Origin: Mesaphorura yosii
Lineage: Eukaryota > Arthropoda > Collembola > Poduromorpha > Tullbergiidae
Assembly (NCBI GenBank): GCA_009869945.1
Contig: WIXG01000008.1
Span: forward strand, 372,001-436,000
Length of the DNA stretch: 64,000 nt
Direction of reading: 5' to 3'
Below the pieces are notes generated by a model. That model did no database searches. It worked only from the letters and a program-made list of their open reading frames with translations, and was not told where the DNA came from. Each line of letters starts with the position of its first letter. Position 1 is the first letter of the stretch. A program made the position numbers and the translations under genes. This document shows, in pieces, positions 32,033 through 42,900 of the stretch.

Positions 32033-32760
32033 AACACACTAATTTGAACACAATAAAAAGGTCGACGTTAGATAAATTCAAGACAGAATTAAATCAAAAT
32101 GCGCTCTTGTTCACGAAAGACTGTACCACCTGCGAACTCCAACCCTCAGTTAAATAAAACTGTTCAATCCGTTGTATTAGTGAGGTGTGCAGGATGCAGA
32201 TAAATGGCTTTGCACTGATCTCCACTATGCATCTCGTCCTCAATCAACCTCATCCCGTGAATTTTATATCAAATCAATAAATCTGAGGCCGTACGCAGTA
32301 AATATTTTATTCAGTCGATATTCAATACTTTTTCTCTCGTCCTCGGACGCGTAATGGATTACGTTGAGTGCTTCCAGAACTGTAATCGAGTTCGTAACAG
32401 CTCAAACTCAGCATCCATCCATCCGTCCATTGTATGGGGCGTGAAAAATGAATAAGGTAATCATTTCTGTGTTACGTGATTGTTTTCTCGAACAAGTTTG
32501 TGTTACTCCCGTCAGCCAGCCTCCTCCAAAAGGTGAGTTCAGTGAGATTCCCTGTGTTCCCGTTCGTATCTGAAGTGAAGTTCTGGAATCATTTATTAAT
32601 CTGGATGGATCGACGAGCTCAGCATTTCGAGCAGCAGTTTCTTGGAAGTAATTTTCACTTTCCCGGCCGGTTGCCACTGCCAGTATGAATTCGGAAGTGA
32701 TACTGTCCACATCCACGTCGGCACCACTCTGGCAGGCAGGATTCTCAAATTGGCACCAGA
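32033..32760. other. Intergenic region
   Basis: Further AATAAA motifs at about 32049 and 32152 are alternative ends for the protease. Open frames at 32400-32850 on both strands overlap the first exon of the next gene in wrong frames. No other gene is supported. Confidence 0.4.
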
Positions 32761-33489
32761 ATGTGTACGATTCGTGGAGCTGTTTTCTTCCTGGCAAGCG
32801 TTCATATCGTAAGTGTAAATATCAGAGCGAGAGTGATCTGTTTGCATGTCATTTCAATCAACATTAATCATCACTTGTGACATGCACTCATCTGTCTTGT
32901 CTGTGTCTTTCATGTAGTTCTTCTCGGTGGCGCAGTTCGCATACACGCTTCCGGCTGTCGTTGGGAAAGACGGTGAAAGTAAGCTCAAGCCAATGATCAA
33001 GTTTCTCTCAAGATTGAACTGGCTTTGCATTTTGTATATTACTTGCTGTAGAAGGATTTGAATCAGCAGTTGGATTCATTTTTTGCGCACTGTTCTTCTC
33101 AACTGGGTTCATGACATTTCGTGGAGCGGATGAGGTAGTGACGTTACGCGAGAATCACGAATTTTTGTTGTTGCATCCGCACAGTTATCCCAACCAAAGT
33201 TTTTTATTGTCAATTGCAGGAATCTGTTGAACTAATTCGTCTGGGTGGCTTGTGCTTTGTACTTGTAACGACATTCCGATTTGGACTGATTGGGCTATCA
33301 ATTAAGATACTCCAGAAATTGCCTGAAGCTTCATTCCTCTACGTGTACGACATTCCTGTACTCACGATCGTTTTCACACTGCTTTTGTACACGGTGTACT
33401 TGATTTTGCAATTCTTCTACTACAAGAAATTGAAGAATGAGGCCGAGTGTCCGGCGACAGCGATGGAGCAGAGCATGGTTTCGATTTGA
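32761..33489 (+). CDS. Small four-transmembrane protein, unknown function
   Basis: Four exons: 32761-32808, 32918-32978, 33052-33134 and 33220-33489, joined in frame by GT-AG introns of about 73-110 nt, giving about 153 residues. The start ATG 32761 opens MCTIRGAVFFLASVHIFFSV, which forms TM1 across the first splice site. TM2 is GFIFCALFFSTGFMTF, TM3 is LGGLCFVLVTTFRFGLIGL, and TM4 is a long TIVFTLLLYTVYLILQFFYY followed by KKLKNEAE. Both ends probably face the same side. The layout resembles small tetraspan families such as DUF/MARVEL-like proteins, but no diagnostic motif is present. A longer frame from ATG 32685 does not splice in phase and was not used. Confidence 0.65.
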
Positions 33490-34753
33490 GTGGCCTTGTT
33501 CAGTGCGGAGGTTGATCAGCTGAATTTGACACACTTGATTTAGACGTCACGAATAATAACACAACTGTATACCAAAAACCGATATGACCCGATAAGCTTG
33601 ATTCAATCATCGGCGTCCGTACCCCATGATTTGCTGGATTTATTTCTCACTTGTTTACATTCGCTTTCTGCAAGTCCGTTTCACAGAAAAACAAATTCTC
33701 TTTGTGTGGGCAATGCAATGAATAGTCACGTTTGTTAGCATCACTGGTACTCAGGCAGTGGACATTGGACACTTGACCGATGACCCTGGCTACAAAACCA
33801 ATAACAACTTCCTACAACAGCGTACAGAAACAGCTCTAGAATTAAGTGTTAGCTCATGGGTTAAGAATTCGTACTGAACTGAGCAAGAGTACAACATGCG
33901 AGGACATTATAAACAAGAAGTCATAAATCCTTTACACGCGTGTGCAAAAAATCGAGGAAGAATCACGCTCCACGCAGATGGCTAGTGGCTTACATCTCCA
34001 GACTGACTGAGACTCCAGCCTCATTGTGTAACGCAATGGTTTCTCATTTCCAGCGAGCGAGTAAATAGGATCATAAAATTCTACGATGCCCATCATCGCT
34101 GTTATGTGCTATGTCTAAATGTGTGTAAATCACGCAATTAAGACTGCGTTACATAACCTGGCTTAGCGAGGCAATAACACCGCGCCTGTACAAGTAACAA
34201 TTACTGCTTGGAGCCCCATACGACCAAGTGCGAATTAATGTAAATCAGACCCTAGCATTCCTTTCACAAAACCACGCTCCATAAACCATGTGCCAGTGTA
34301 GCAGTTTATCACTGTACTTTTCGGTATGTTATGCGAAATTATACACGTTTGACCTTGATAACCTCCACAAGCCTGACTTGGCAAATTGACTGGTTGGTCA
34401 AGTAGAGCCGGCCTGGTTACTGGATAACTCACCATTCACAAATAGGGGACGAGAGGATTAAGACAACGGTACAATGTGCAGTGACACTTTAATCTCAAAT
34501 CTCAGTCGCATTTTTTGACCACAAAGACCCACCAAGTTGTTTACATTTAAGACTCCGTCCTGCTGAGAGCCAACCGTATTATTTTTGCTGTGGACGACGT
34601 CCACTCGTTATCGCATTTCGTATTTATATTTTCGTTGACCATTTGCCAACATAACGTAACAGGCTTAATCCATTCCGTGCGTTCTAAACTCTCTGTCGCA
34701 AACCATTCGATCTCCAGCACAAGAAAAGAGCAAGACCGCACAGTGCATCAAAA
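33490..34753. other. Intergenic region, no gene seen
   Basis: About 1.26 kb without coding support. Short open frames at 34235-34793 lack splice logic. The right end should be the acyl-CoA synthetase promoter and leader. Confidence 0.4.
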
Positions 34754-37610
34754 ATGCGTCCCACTCTTTCGTGCCAGTTTGGCACGCGTCTGAAGACGCT
34801 TTGCATCCATTCCGGTTCTAAAGCACACGCACATACAAGATTCAAGGCTCATCGTCCGGTGTCTGTCCCTGCGTTGGTTTCTGTCCGAGCGTACCAGGTG
34901 ACCTGCAGTGACAGCTCACGAAGCAAGGGCAGACTGGTTCATACTCACGTGGAAGCAATTGACGTGAAGCAAGAGAGCCAAGCGGCCCCCGCCTCCAGCC
35001 CGATCAATGCTAATTCTTCGAGCTCAGCGGCTGCAGTGAAAGACAAGCTGATATTAGCCAGTGTCAAAGCCATCACAAGCCTCTACGATATCGCGACCCT
35101 TCCAGTGTACACCCTCACTCAGCAACCGTGGAAAGTACTTGCATCGCGGGAGTCACCAAAGGTAAGACTCACCATCAACTGAAACTGTATGATGTACAGA
35201 TCAGATCGTCAGGTGAACATTTTTTTATTTTAGTCGGTACTTCTGAGCAAAACCAAAAATATTTACGGCACGGTGGTTCCGCGAGGTGCACATAGCGCAG
35301 AGCTCGAGAGATGCGGAGTCGACGACCTTGACTCGCTCTTCACCCACGCCTTCAAGAAATTCGGGCCTCGACCCTGCACCGGCGTCCGCGAAATCATCAG
35401 CAGGCACGAGTCGCACGTGAACGGGAGCCTCGTGACGCAATACGAGTTTGGCGACTACAAATGGAAGACGTACGCCCAAATCGAAGAGCTGGCCACCCAT
35501 CTCGCGATCGGGCTGGAGGCGCTCGGCCTACAGGCCAAGGACAAGATCGCCATCTTCGCGGAGACACGAGAGGAGTGGCTTCTGACGCTCATCGCGGCGT
35601 TTAAGCGCAATCTGACTGTGGTGACGATCTTCAGCGCGCTTGACAATGCGGGTGTGGCGCATGCGCTCAATGAGACTGAAGCGAGCGTTGTGGTCACTTC
35701 GAACGAACTGCTGGACCGGTGCAAGGAAGTCGTTGAGTCCACTCCCACCGTGAAGCAAATCGTGTACATGGGAAGAGTGAAGGGCGAGATCAACGGGAAC
35801 GGGAATGGGAGCGCGCTGAGCAATACGAAAATGAATGGAGACGTCAATGTGAATGGAAACGGCAATGGAAGTGGCAACGGAGTCAGAATCAAGTCATTAG
35901 ATCGAGTCATCGGAATGGGAGCCAAGTCACTGACCGCGAAAGGTAGCTGATAGTCTTGAAATGAATCCAATCATACTGAAGAAACGAATTCATTGCCTGT
36001 TTTTTTCCTTTTGTCAGACCACCACTACAAACCGGGACGAGACGACATGGCGATCATTATGTATACCTCAGGAAGCACGGGCGTGCCGAAGGGCGTTGTG
36101 ATGTCTCACTGGAACATTGTGACAAACCTGATGTCTGTCATGGACTCGATCGGCTTCTCCCTCGGAGACCACGGGCCCACGGACAAATACCCGGCCTATC
36201 TTCCAATGGCGCACGTGATGGAGTTGATTGGCGAGTTGTACGCATTCTCACAGGGCGTGCAAATTGGGTTCAGTTCACCTGCGACGCTCATCGACAGCTC
36301 ACCCGGAATTCAGCCCGGAACTCACGGAGATTTGCCTGTTCTTAAACCTACTGTGCTACCTTCTGCCCCGCTTGTGCTGGAGAGGATCATGCGCGGCATC
36401 ACGGCCAAAGTCGCGGAGAAGGGCCAGCTTGCCAAAAGTATTTTCGATTACTTCTACGACTACAAAGTGGACTGGGTCAAGATGGGCTACAGAACACCGC
36501 TGCTGGACCGGCTATTTTATGGCCGGTTTGTTGCGGCCGTGGGTGGCAATATCAGGCTTGTGACAACGGGGGGAGCGCCACTTGCCTTGAAAACGCACGA
36601 GTTTATCGAGACTGTTTTGTGCGCTCCGGTTTGCATCAGCTACGGAATGACTGAATCGTCTGGGTTGGGTCTCTTCTCTTTAGGTGAGTTTCCAAGTTGG
36701 AAGTCGAAGCTTATTCAATTGTTCAACAGCGTGCCTCGTGTCTTTCAGCGTATGATGTCACACCTGGCCGTGTTGGTGGTCCAATCGGAGGGTCAACCGT
36801 TGTTCGGCTTGTCGACTGGGAGGAAGGCGGCTACCGTGTCACAGATCAACCATATCCACGTGGAGAGCTATACATAGGAGGCGACCACGTCGCTCACGGT
36901 GGTTACTACAAGAGACCGGAGCTGGAAGAGTTCTTCGAAGATGAAGACGGGATCCGTTGGATCAAATCGGGAGACATCGCAGAGTTGCATGAGGATGGCG
37001 GCTTTCACATTATTGGTAAGCATAAGCCTTACTCACTCGTAACTGAGAGTTCTGTATGTGCTTTGTTGACAATCGGCTCAAACGAGTTTCCCAATGCAGA
37101 TAGACGGAAGGATCTTGTGAAGCTTGCAACCGGAGAATACGTCGCGCTGGCAAAAGTTGAGTCGATATTCAAGATGCATCCGGTCGTAGAAAATATTTGC
37201 ATCGTCGTTGATCCGTTTGAATCGTACGCAGTTGCGATTGTTGTCCCGGTCCAGCATTATGTAAGCCCAATGTAGTACAAAAATATGGCCATGAGCCCAT
37301 GTATTTCGATTTGATTCATGTCATGTGTGTGCAGTTGCTCAAATTGGCGTCTGAGCTTGGAAGAAATTCCAGTGACAGCGCAAAGACTCAGAATTTGTGT
37401 CAGGACTCGGTGGTTAAGGACGCCGTACTCGCCCAGCTTCACGAGCACGGACTCCAGCATAAACTTTCCAAATACGAACTGCCGTACAGGATTCATCTCA
37501 GCCCGGAACCTTGGACTCCTCAAACTGGCCTTGTCACTGCAGCGCTAAAGAATCAAAGGACTAATTTAAAGAAACGATTTGCTAATGAAATTAAGTTTAT
37601 GTACGCATAA
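34754..37610 (+). CDS. Long-chain-fatty-acid CoA ligase (ACSL3/4-type)
   Basis: Six exons: 34754-35161, 35234-35942, 36018-36683, 36749-37015, 37100-37260 and 37335-37610. The AMP-binding signature is clear (IIMYTSGSTGVPKGVVMSHW), followed by YLPMAHVMELIGELY, the fatty-acid gate region, YGMTESSGLG, the hinge SGDIAELHEDGGFHIIDRRK and DLVKLATGEYVALAKVE, and the C-terminal LSPEPWTPQTGLVT. The enzyme converts long-chain fatty acids plus ATP and CoA to acyl-CoA at ER or lipid-droplet membranes. Two oddities: the N-terminus is long and Arg/Ser/His-rich without an obvious TM segment (it could be a mitochondrial presequence), and an Asn-Gly repeat insertion interrupts the N-domain. Confidence 0.94.
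35792..35880 (+). repeat. Asn-Gly low-complexity insertion in the ACSL coding region
   Basis: The codons AAC/AAT and GGA/GGC/GGG alternate to give NGNGNGSAL and later VNGNGNGSGNG. It lies between the VYMGRVKG strand and the LDRVIGMG segment, where human ACSL3/4 have a short loop, so it is probably a disordered surface loop. Confidence 0.7.
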
Positions 37611-37991
37611 TCGCGCTCGCTCCTCGCTTTCGAATCTTTGTACGCTTGACTTTTATTAAGTGACTAATTAAAATGAATTCTGAATTTGATAAACATCGTA
37701 CACGGCCTGGCAGAAGTGGTTTTTCTGTAAAGTTTCAGGCATGAGGTTGTGCTTCATACTTTTTGTGGCTAATTAGCACCATTTAACATAGTTGTTAACT
37801 TCTATTGAATTCTATTTATCGCAAGAAGGCAAAAGGAATTGATTTCAAATTCCGAGCACTTGGCCTTGAAAACATTGTGCTGGAAAACACGGGCCTTATA
37901 TAAATGCGAAGTCGTTGGCTTAAACTGAATTCAGAGATTTAAAGCTAACTTAAGCTTTACTTCCTCAGGTCTGTATATATTGTTGACGGAA
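37611..37991. other. Intergenic: ACSL 3' UTR and promoter of the C2-domain gene
   Basis: AT-rich sequence. A TATATAAA-like TTATATAAATG at about 37898-37908 sits about 85-95 bases before the next ATG and may be its TATA box. No gene seen. Confidence 0.4.
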
Positions 37992-39626
37992 ATGGTGGTA
38001 GCTCCGAGATTTGCATTGTGTGCGTGTTTTTTGCTCGCTTTGGGCGAAGTGCTTGGTCAATCTTCATACTTTGGGCAAATTAACGGTGGCAGCATCAAAT
38101 TTAAGCTTTCCGCGCGGTAAGGTCATAAATTCCAATTGCACGTTGCACCATGCCAGACCAGCGTAATTCCGACAGTTCCCATCATTTTTACTTCTCTGTG
38201 ACAGTGGTCTTGAGGACAAAGACGCCGGAATAGGAACGTCCGACCCTTACGTCGAGGTTTTCTACACGCAGAATGGAGGGACATCGGAAACCAAACTAAA
38301 GCGTTCCGAAACTATTTCAAACACTGAAAACCCAATCTGGAGCACCATTTTTGAGCTCAACTTTGACAGATCAAAACAGCAAGTGAGTCTCAAATCTCAG
38401 GATTTCTCTCAAAGCCAATCTCATAAAGTTTTCATTGTCACCCACCCATTTAGAAATTGCATTTCCACATTTGGGACGAGGACGACTTTCGCACGGACGA
38501 TGATGTAAGGACGCAGTCTTTTGCATGAAAAAGTTTGTCATCGAGCGAATCAGGGTCGTGTTAACTGGACACGATTGATCATTTACAGGTGGGCAAAGCT
38601 TGGCTTGACGTGAATGATTACGTTGATCAAGGACAACTCGTAAATATTCCGGTCTATAAACACGGGTACGTAAAAGGCATTCAGGTAAAATCCTTGACTG
38701 ACAAGGTTAAGGCATGTGAGAAAAGCCTGAGTCATTCTGTCTTTGGCAATCTGCGTCTATCAATTAAGCCAATTGTGAGAATTAACCATAATTAAATCAC
38801 TTTCCTTTCAGATATTTGAAGGTTGAGAGATTAACACTGAGCGCGCCGGCAGCTCCAAGAACATGGCCGGAAACCCAAAGACTTCGCTTCCAGATTGAAG
38901 CCAAGTAACCTCAATTAATACAAATCATCACTAATTTTATTTTCGTTAATTCTGAATTTGAATGAGCTAAAATTGAATGTTTTTATGTCGAATTCTAGGA
39001 ACTTACCCGACAAAGATAAGTTGGGAACAATTGGTAATTCATTAAATACCTCTTCCAAGAAGTACCGCAAACTTATAGTAGGCTTGCTTTGTTGAAATCC
39101 TAAGACCCGTACGCTGAAGTTTACTATGCCGAAGGAATCACAGGCAAAGAAGTCAAAATCGGTAAAACTGGAACCATTGACAATGACCAGAACCCGAAAT
39201 GGGGCGAAATTTTTGACTTTAGTTATGACGCGAAAAAGAATCAGGTTTGACTAAAAATTTTACTTGCTGCGCAAGTGTATAAATCTTGAGATTCTTTACT
39301 TTCCTTGCAGAGATTAATCATTAAAATATACGACAATGACGCACTGCGTAAAGACGAAAAAGGTATATGTAAACCCGTCAATGAAAATGGCTTTGGAACT
39401 ATGTTCGTTCACTCATTTGTTTCCTTTCATTCCAACTTTCAGGTGGCTTTGGATATGTTGACTTGGAAGACTACATGCGACATGGACAAATACTCACCGT
39501 CAATTTATCCAAACGAGGGTAACCATTCTTATTTAATTTTCTTCTTACAAGTCTAATCAAATTGTAAATTGCTGATTGCACCGATTTTACTGCGCATTCA
39601 GGACGCTTACCATCAAGAAACCGTAA
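37992..39626 (+). CDS. Secreted protein with two C2 domains
   Basis: About nine short exons between ATG 37992 and TAA 39626. Signal peptide MVVAPRFALCACFLLALG, then two C2 domains in tandem. Domain 1: IKFKLSARGLEDKDAGIGTS, then DPYVEVF, NTENPIWSTIFELNFD and FHIWDEDDFRTDDDVGKAWL. Domain 2: RLRFQIEAKNLPDKDKLGTI, then DPYAEVYYAEG, NDQNPKWGEIFDFSYD and IKIYDNDALRKDEKGGFGYV. The Asp residues of the calcium-binding loops are kept in both domains (loop 1 DKD...DPY, loop 3 DED/DND). The end is LTIKKP. Secreted C2-only proteins are uncommon in animals; a calcium-dependent membrane-binding role outside the cell is an inference. AATAAA at 39686. Convergent with CEP290. Confidence 0.75.
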
Positions 39627-39685
39627 TTTGGCATCGATGGGAACAGCAAAGTGGAACTATATAATGAGATGTTGATTGCATGAAA

Positions 39686-39691
39686 AATAAA
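39686..39691 (+). terminator. Polyadenylation signal of the C2-domain gene
   Basis: AATAAA 60 bases beyond the TAA stop, in the 352-base gap between convergent genes. Confidence 0.5.
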
Positions 39692-39978
39692 AGATGCAGT
39701 AATTGGCACTTTGGTGCACATTAATAAATTGCCACAAAATTCCGAAACGAAATCAACGAGAAATGAATCCTGAGCCTCGACACTTCCGTACAAAAGCTTT
39801 CTTTATTGCTCGAGAATGCTGGCACATTACAGGAGAGGGACATAATTATGATTATTGATTACAAACGGTGAAAAATGCTGTACAAAAAACTCAGTGTCTG
39901 AATTGAACACAAGTTTGAATTGACTTGGTTTACAAAATGTTTACAAGGCAGAAGGAATCTCCAAAGTTAAAATTGAAG

Positions 39979-42900
39979 TTACGGTTTGAAGCCCATCGTC
40001 ATGGTCGAGGACGCTGCTGCAGCCTCCTTGAGAGCTTCTTTAGCTTCAGCGAGCAATTTTTCCTTCCGGTCCAGCTTGTCTTGCATTTCCCGCATATACT
40101 GAAACATTTTCTCGTTTCCACTTGGACCGGCCAAGCTTGCAGCTATGCCCTGGCCCTCGGCTCCAACTTCTGATCGCTGATCCAGGAAACTCTTCAGCTT
40201 CATCTCCGCACTTTTGGCCTTCTTTTCCGTATCCATCAAATTGATTTGAAGGTGATCGACTGTTGATGTCGCGTCAAGATACATTTGATGGTACTTTTGT
40301 TTCTCGTGCTCGAGCTCGTGGAGTTGGTCCATCAGCAACTGCTTCTCGTCCAGCAGGCTCGCGATGCTGGCCTTGAGTTTTTCCGTTGAACCCGTCCCAG
40401 CGCTTCCACTTTTCCGAAGTGATAGCGTGGTCGGTCGCTTCAGCTTCTTGTTCTCAGTCTGAAGCTTGTCAATTACGTTCTTCAATGCTGCGATAGTCCG
40501 TTCCAGTTCCGAAAGCGATTTCTGGTTAGTGCTAGGCTTGAGCAATGAACTGGAGGCAAGGTTCGTGCGACTTGAACCAGTAGTAACTGGCTTCTCGACT
40601 TTGAGTACGTCCACGAGCCTGAGAAAGAACATAATAGTAACATAGAGTTACAGGGCAAACTGGACAAACCAGGTTATAGATTAGACTTGTGACTTACTTT
40701 TGCAAGTGTTGTACTCGGTCACGAAGTCTTGGAGTGTCCATCTTCAGCTGCTCCATTTGCAGGTTCAAATGCAAATTCTCTTCTTCAAGCTTCAGCAGCT
40801 GCTTCTGCAGTGATTCTTCATTGTGTACCATTTTCTCAATCTCAGCGATGATTTTCGGGTCGCCCTTCGACGCAACTTGGTACGCGGTAATTTGTCGTTC
40901 TTGTGACGTAATTCTTTCTTTAAGCACACGAATTTCCATTCGCAGCTTCTCCCCAGTTTGCTTGAACTCCATTTCTGCCTTCTGCAACGTTTCTTTCAAT
41001 TCGTGTGACTCCAACTTGAGTCTGTCGATTGTTGCTGCCGCCGCGTCAGTGATGTTGGTCTCAGATTGCCGCTGTTCTGCATCGGTTCCAGTCACATCCG
41101 TGGTACTCTCTTCGCCAACCAACACGGAGTCTCTGGACTTGCTAAGCCTTGACACACTTCTCGCGTGGTGCACAAGCTTCGAGTCGACGAGGTGCTTCTC
41201 CTTCTCAAGCCGAGCGACAATCAACCGCAGAGTCTGATTGGTCTTGAGCGCCTTCTCGTTCTCAGTTTCCAGTTCCTGAATGCGGGCTTCAAACTTCTCG
41301 ACAATCTTCTTCCATTTTTTGGTCTCGTCCCAACGGGCAAGGGAATCAATTTGCTGAAATGCGACCCCAATTCCAAGAACATTAACGTCTGAAAACTCAG
41401 GCGTGGTAAATGCATCGAATAACCGTTTACCTTGCGACGCTTCTCTTCATCATCTTGTCCTTTCATTTGGAGCTCATCGAATCTTTTTTGTAGGTTGGAT
41501 CTTTCTTCTTGCAATGTTTTAAATCGCGAACGGAGGTCCTCCAGCTCAGCGCTGATTCCAGACGACTGGTTCGCCGCATTTATTCGACTCACCTTCAGTG
41601 TTAACGCAGTAATCTGTCCAAGTTATCACTTATCATTACGCATAACACGCATTGAATGTGATTATGAGAGAAACGAATTTCGTACTTTTTGCTGCAGTTG
41701 ACAATTCTTCTCCTTCAATTCATGAATTTCTTTCTCTTTCGCGTCCTCCGGTATGCGTTTGTCGCTGGATTTGGACCTGAGTCCCCCTCTCTAAAAACCA
41801 AAAATTGCCTGCAAAGCTTTAAGTCAAAGCACACCGTCGGAGTAGCTATCTTTCAGACCTTGAAGGGTTGTATCGCGTTTGTGTAAGTATTTAGTTGGCG
41901 TTCCTTCTCCGCCAGTTCAGCCCGTAGCATCTGCACGACTTCGGATTCTCTACGGATTTCTTCATTTGAGAACCGAACGCTTTTGCTTCCTGAGCCTGTC
42001 CGTGTGTCCGAAGACGAACCGATTCTGAATTCACGTAGCAACTCTTCTTGAGTCCGAAGCTTTTCCCGGAGCAATTTTAATTCTTCGAGGGTTTCCTCGC
42101 TCAGACTACGAAGATTAAGAAATATGACAGTATTTTGAAAACCTTGTTTTAAACACAGGGACGTTTTAGGACGATCATGTACTTACTGCTCTTTAGCAGA
42201 ATCCAACTCCTTCGCCTTTGCATCTGCCAGCGATTTCCATTTATTGGCTTCACTTCGCGCGGACGTTAGTTGGCTCGCCACATTTCCAAGTGTGTGCTGC
42301 AATTCAGAGACTTCATCTTCCAGCTCGTTAATGCGAGTCAATTGGTCACGAAGTGCTCCCTCAATGTTGACGGTGTCTCGAACCGGGTGGCTGAGAGTTG
42401 ACTTCATCCTGCAATATAAGTTAAATTTTTTTTTTCACCCACGGCTTATGGATGTGAAGCTCAAAATCCAGACCTACCTCGCGTATGCTTGCTGTTGCTG
42501 ATAAATTGTCTCCTGAAGCGCCTTCATTTCTTGAACATGCCGTTCCGAGGAAGCAGTCAAGTCATTACGCATTTCTGCCAACAATTTCCGGTAGGAAGTA
42601 ATGTTGTCTTCCTTCACCTTCAGCCGTTCTTGTAGATTAACAATTGAATCTTGTGCAACCTGAAGTGCGTCCACCAACTCAGGATTACTTCGTGGACTGG
42701 CAACAGCGGCCACGCTCGCCACACTAGAAGTCGCAGTCAGGCTCGGCTTGTACGGCTCAACGCGGAGCACTTTGAATTCATTGAGCACTTGGTCCTTCGC
42801 ATTGAGCAGCGTTTCTAACTGGCTCACTTGTGATTTGAGCTGGTTGATTTGCACGTGAGCTTCGTAAACGTCTGACAGGTTCTCTTCGGTCTGAACCAGC

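Noticed and set aside
32685-32760. Earlier ATG for the second four-TM protein
   Set aside because: That frame does not join the next exon in phase; the frame from ATG 32761 does and completes TM1.
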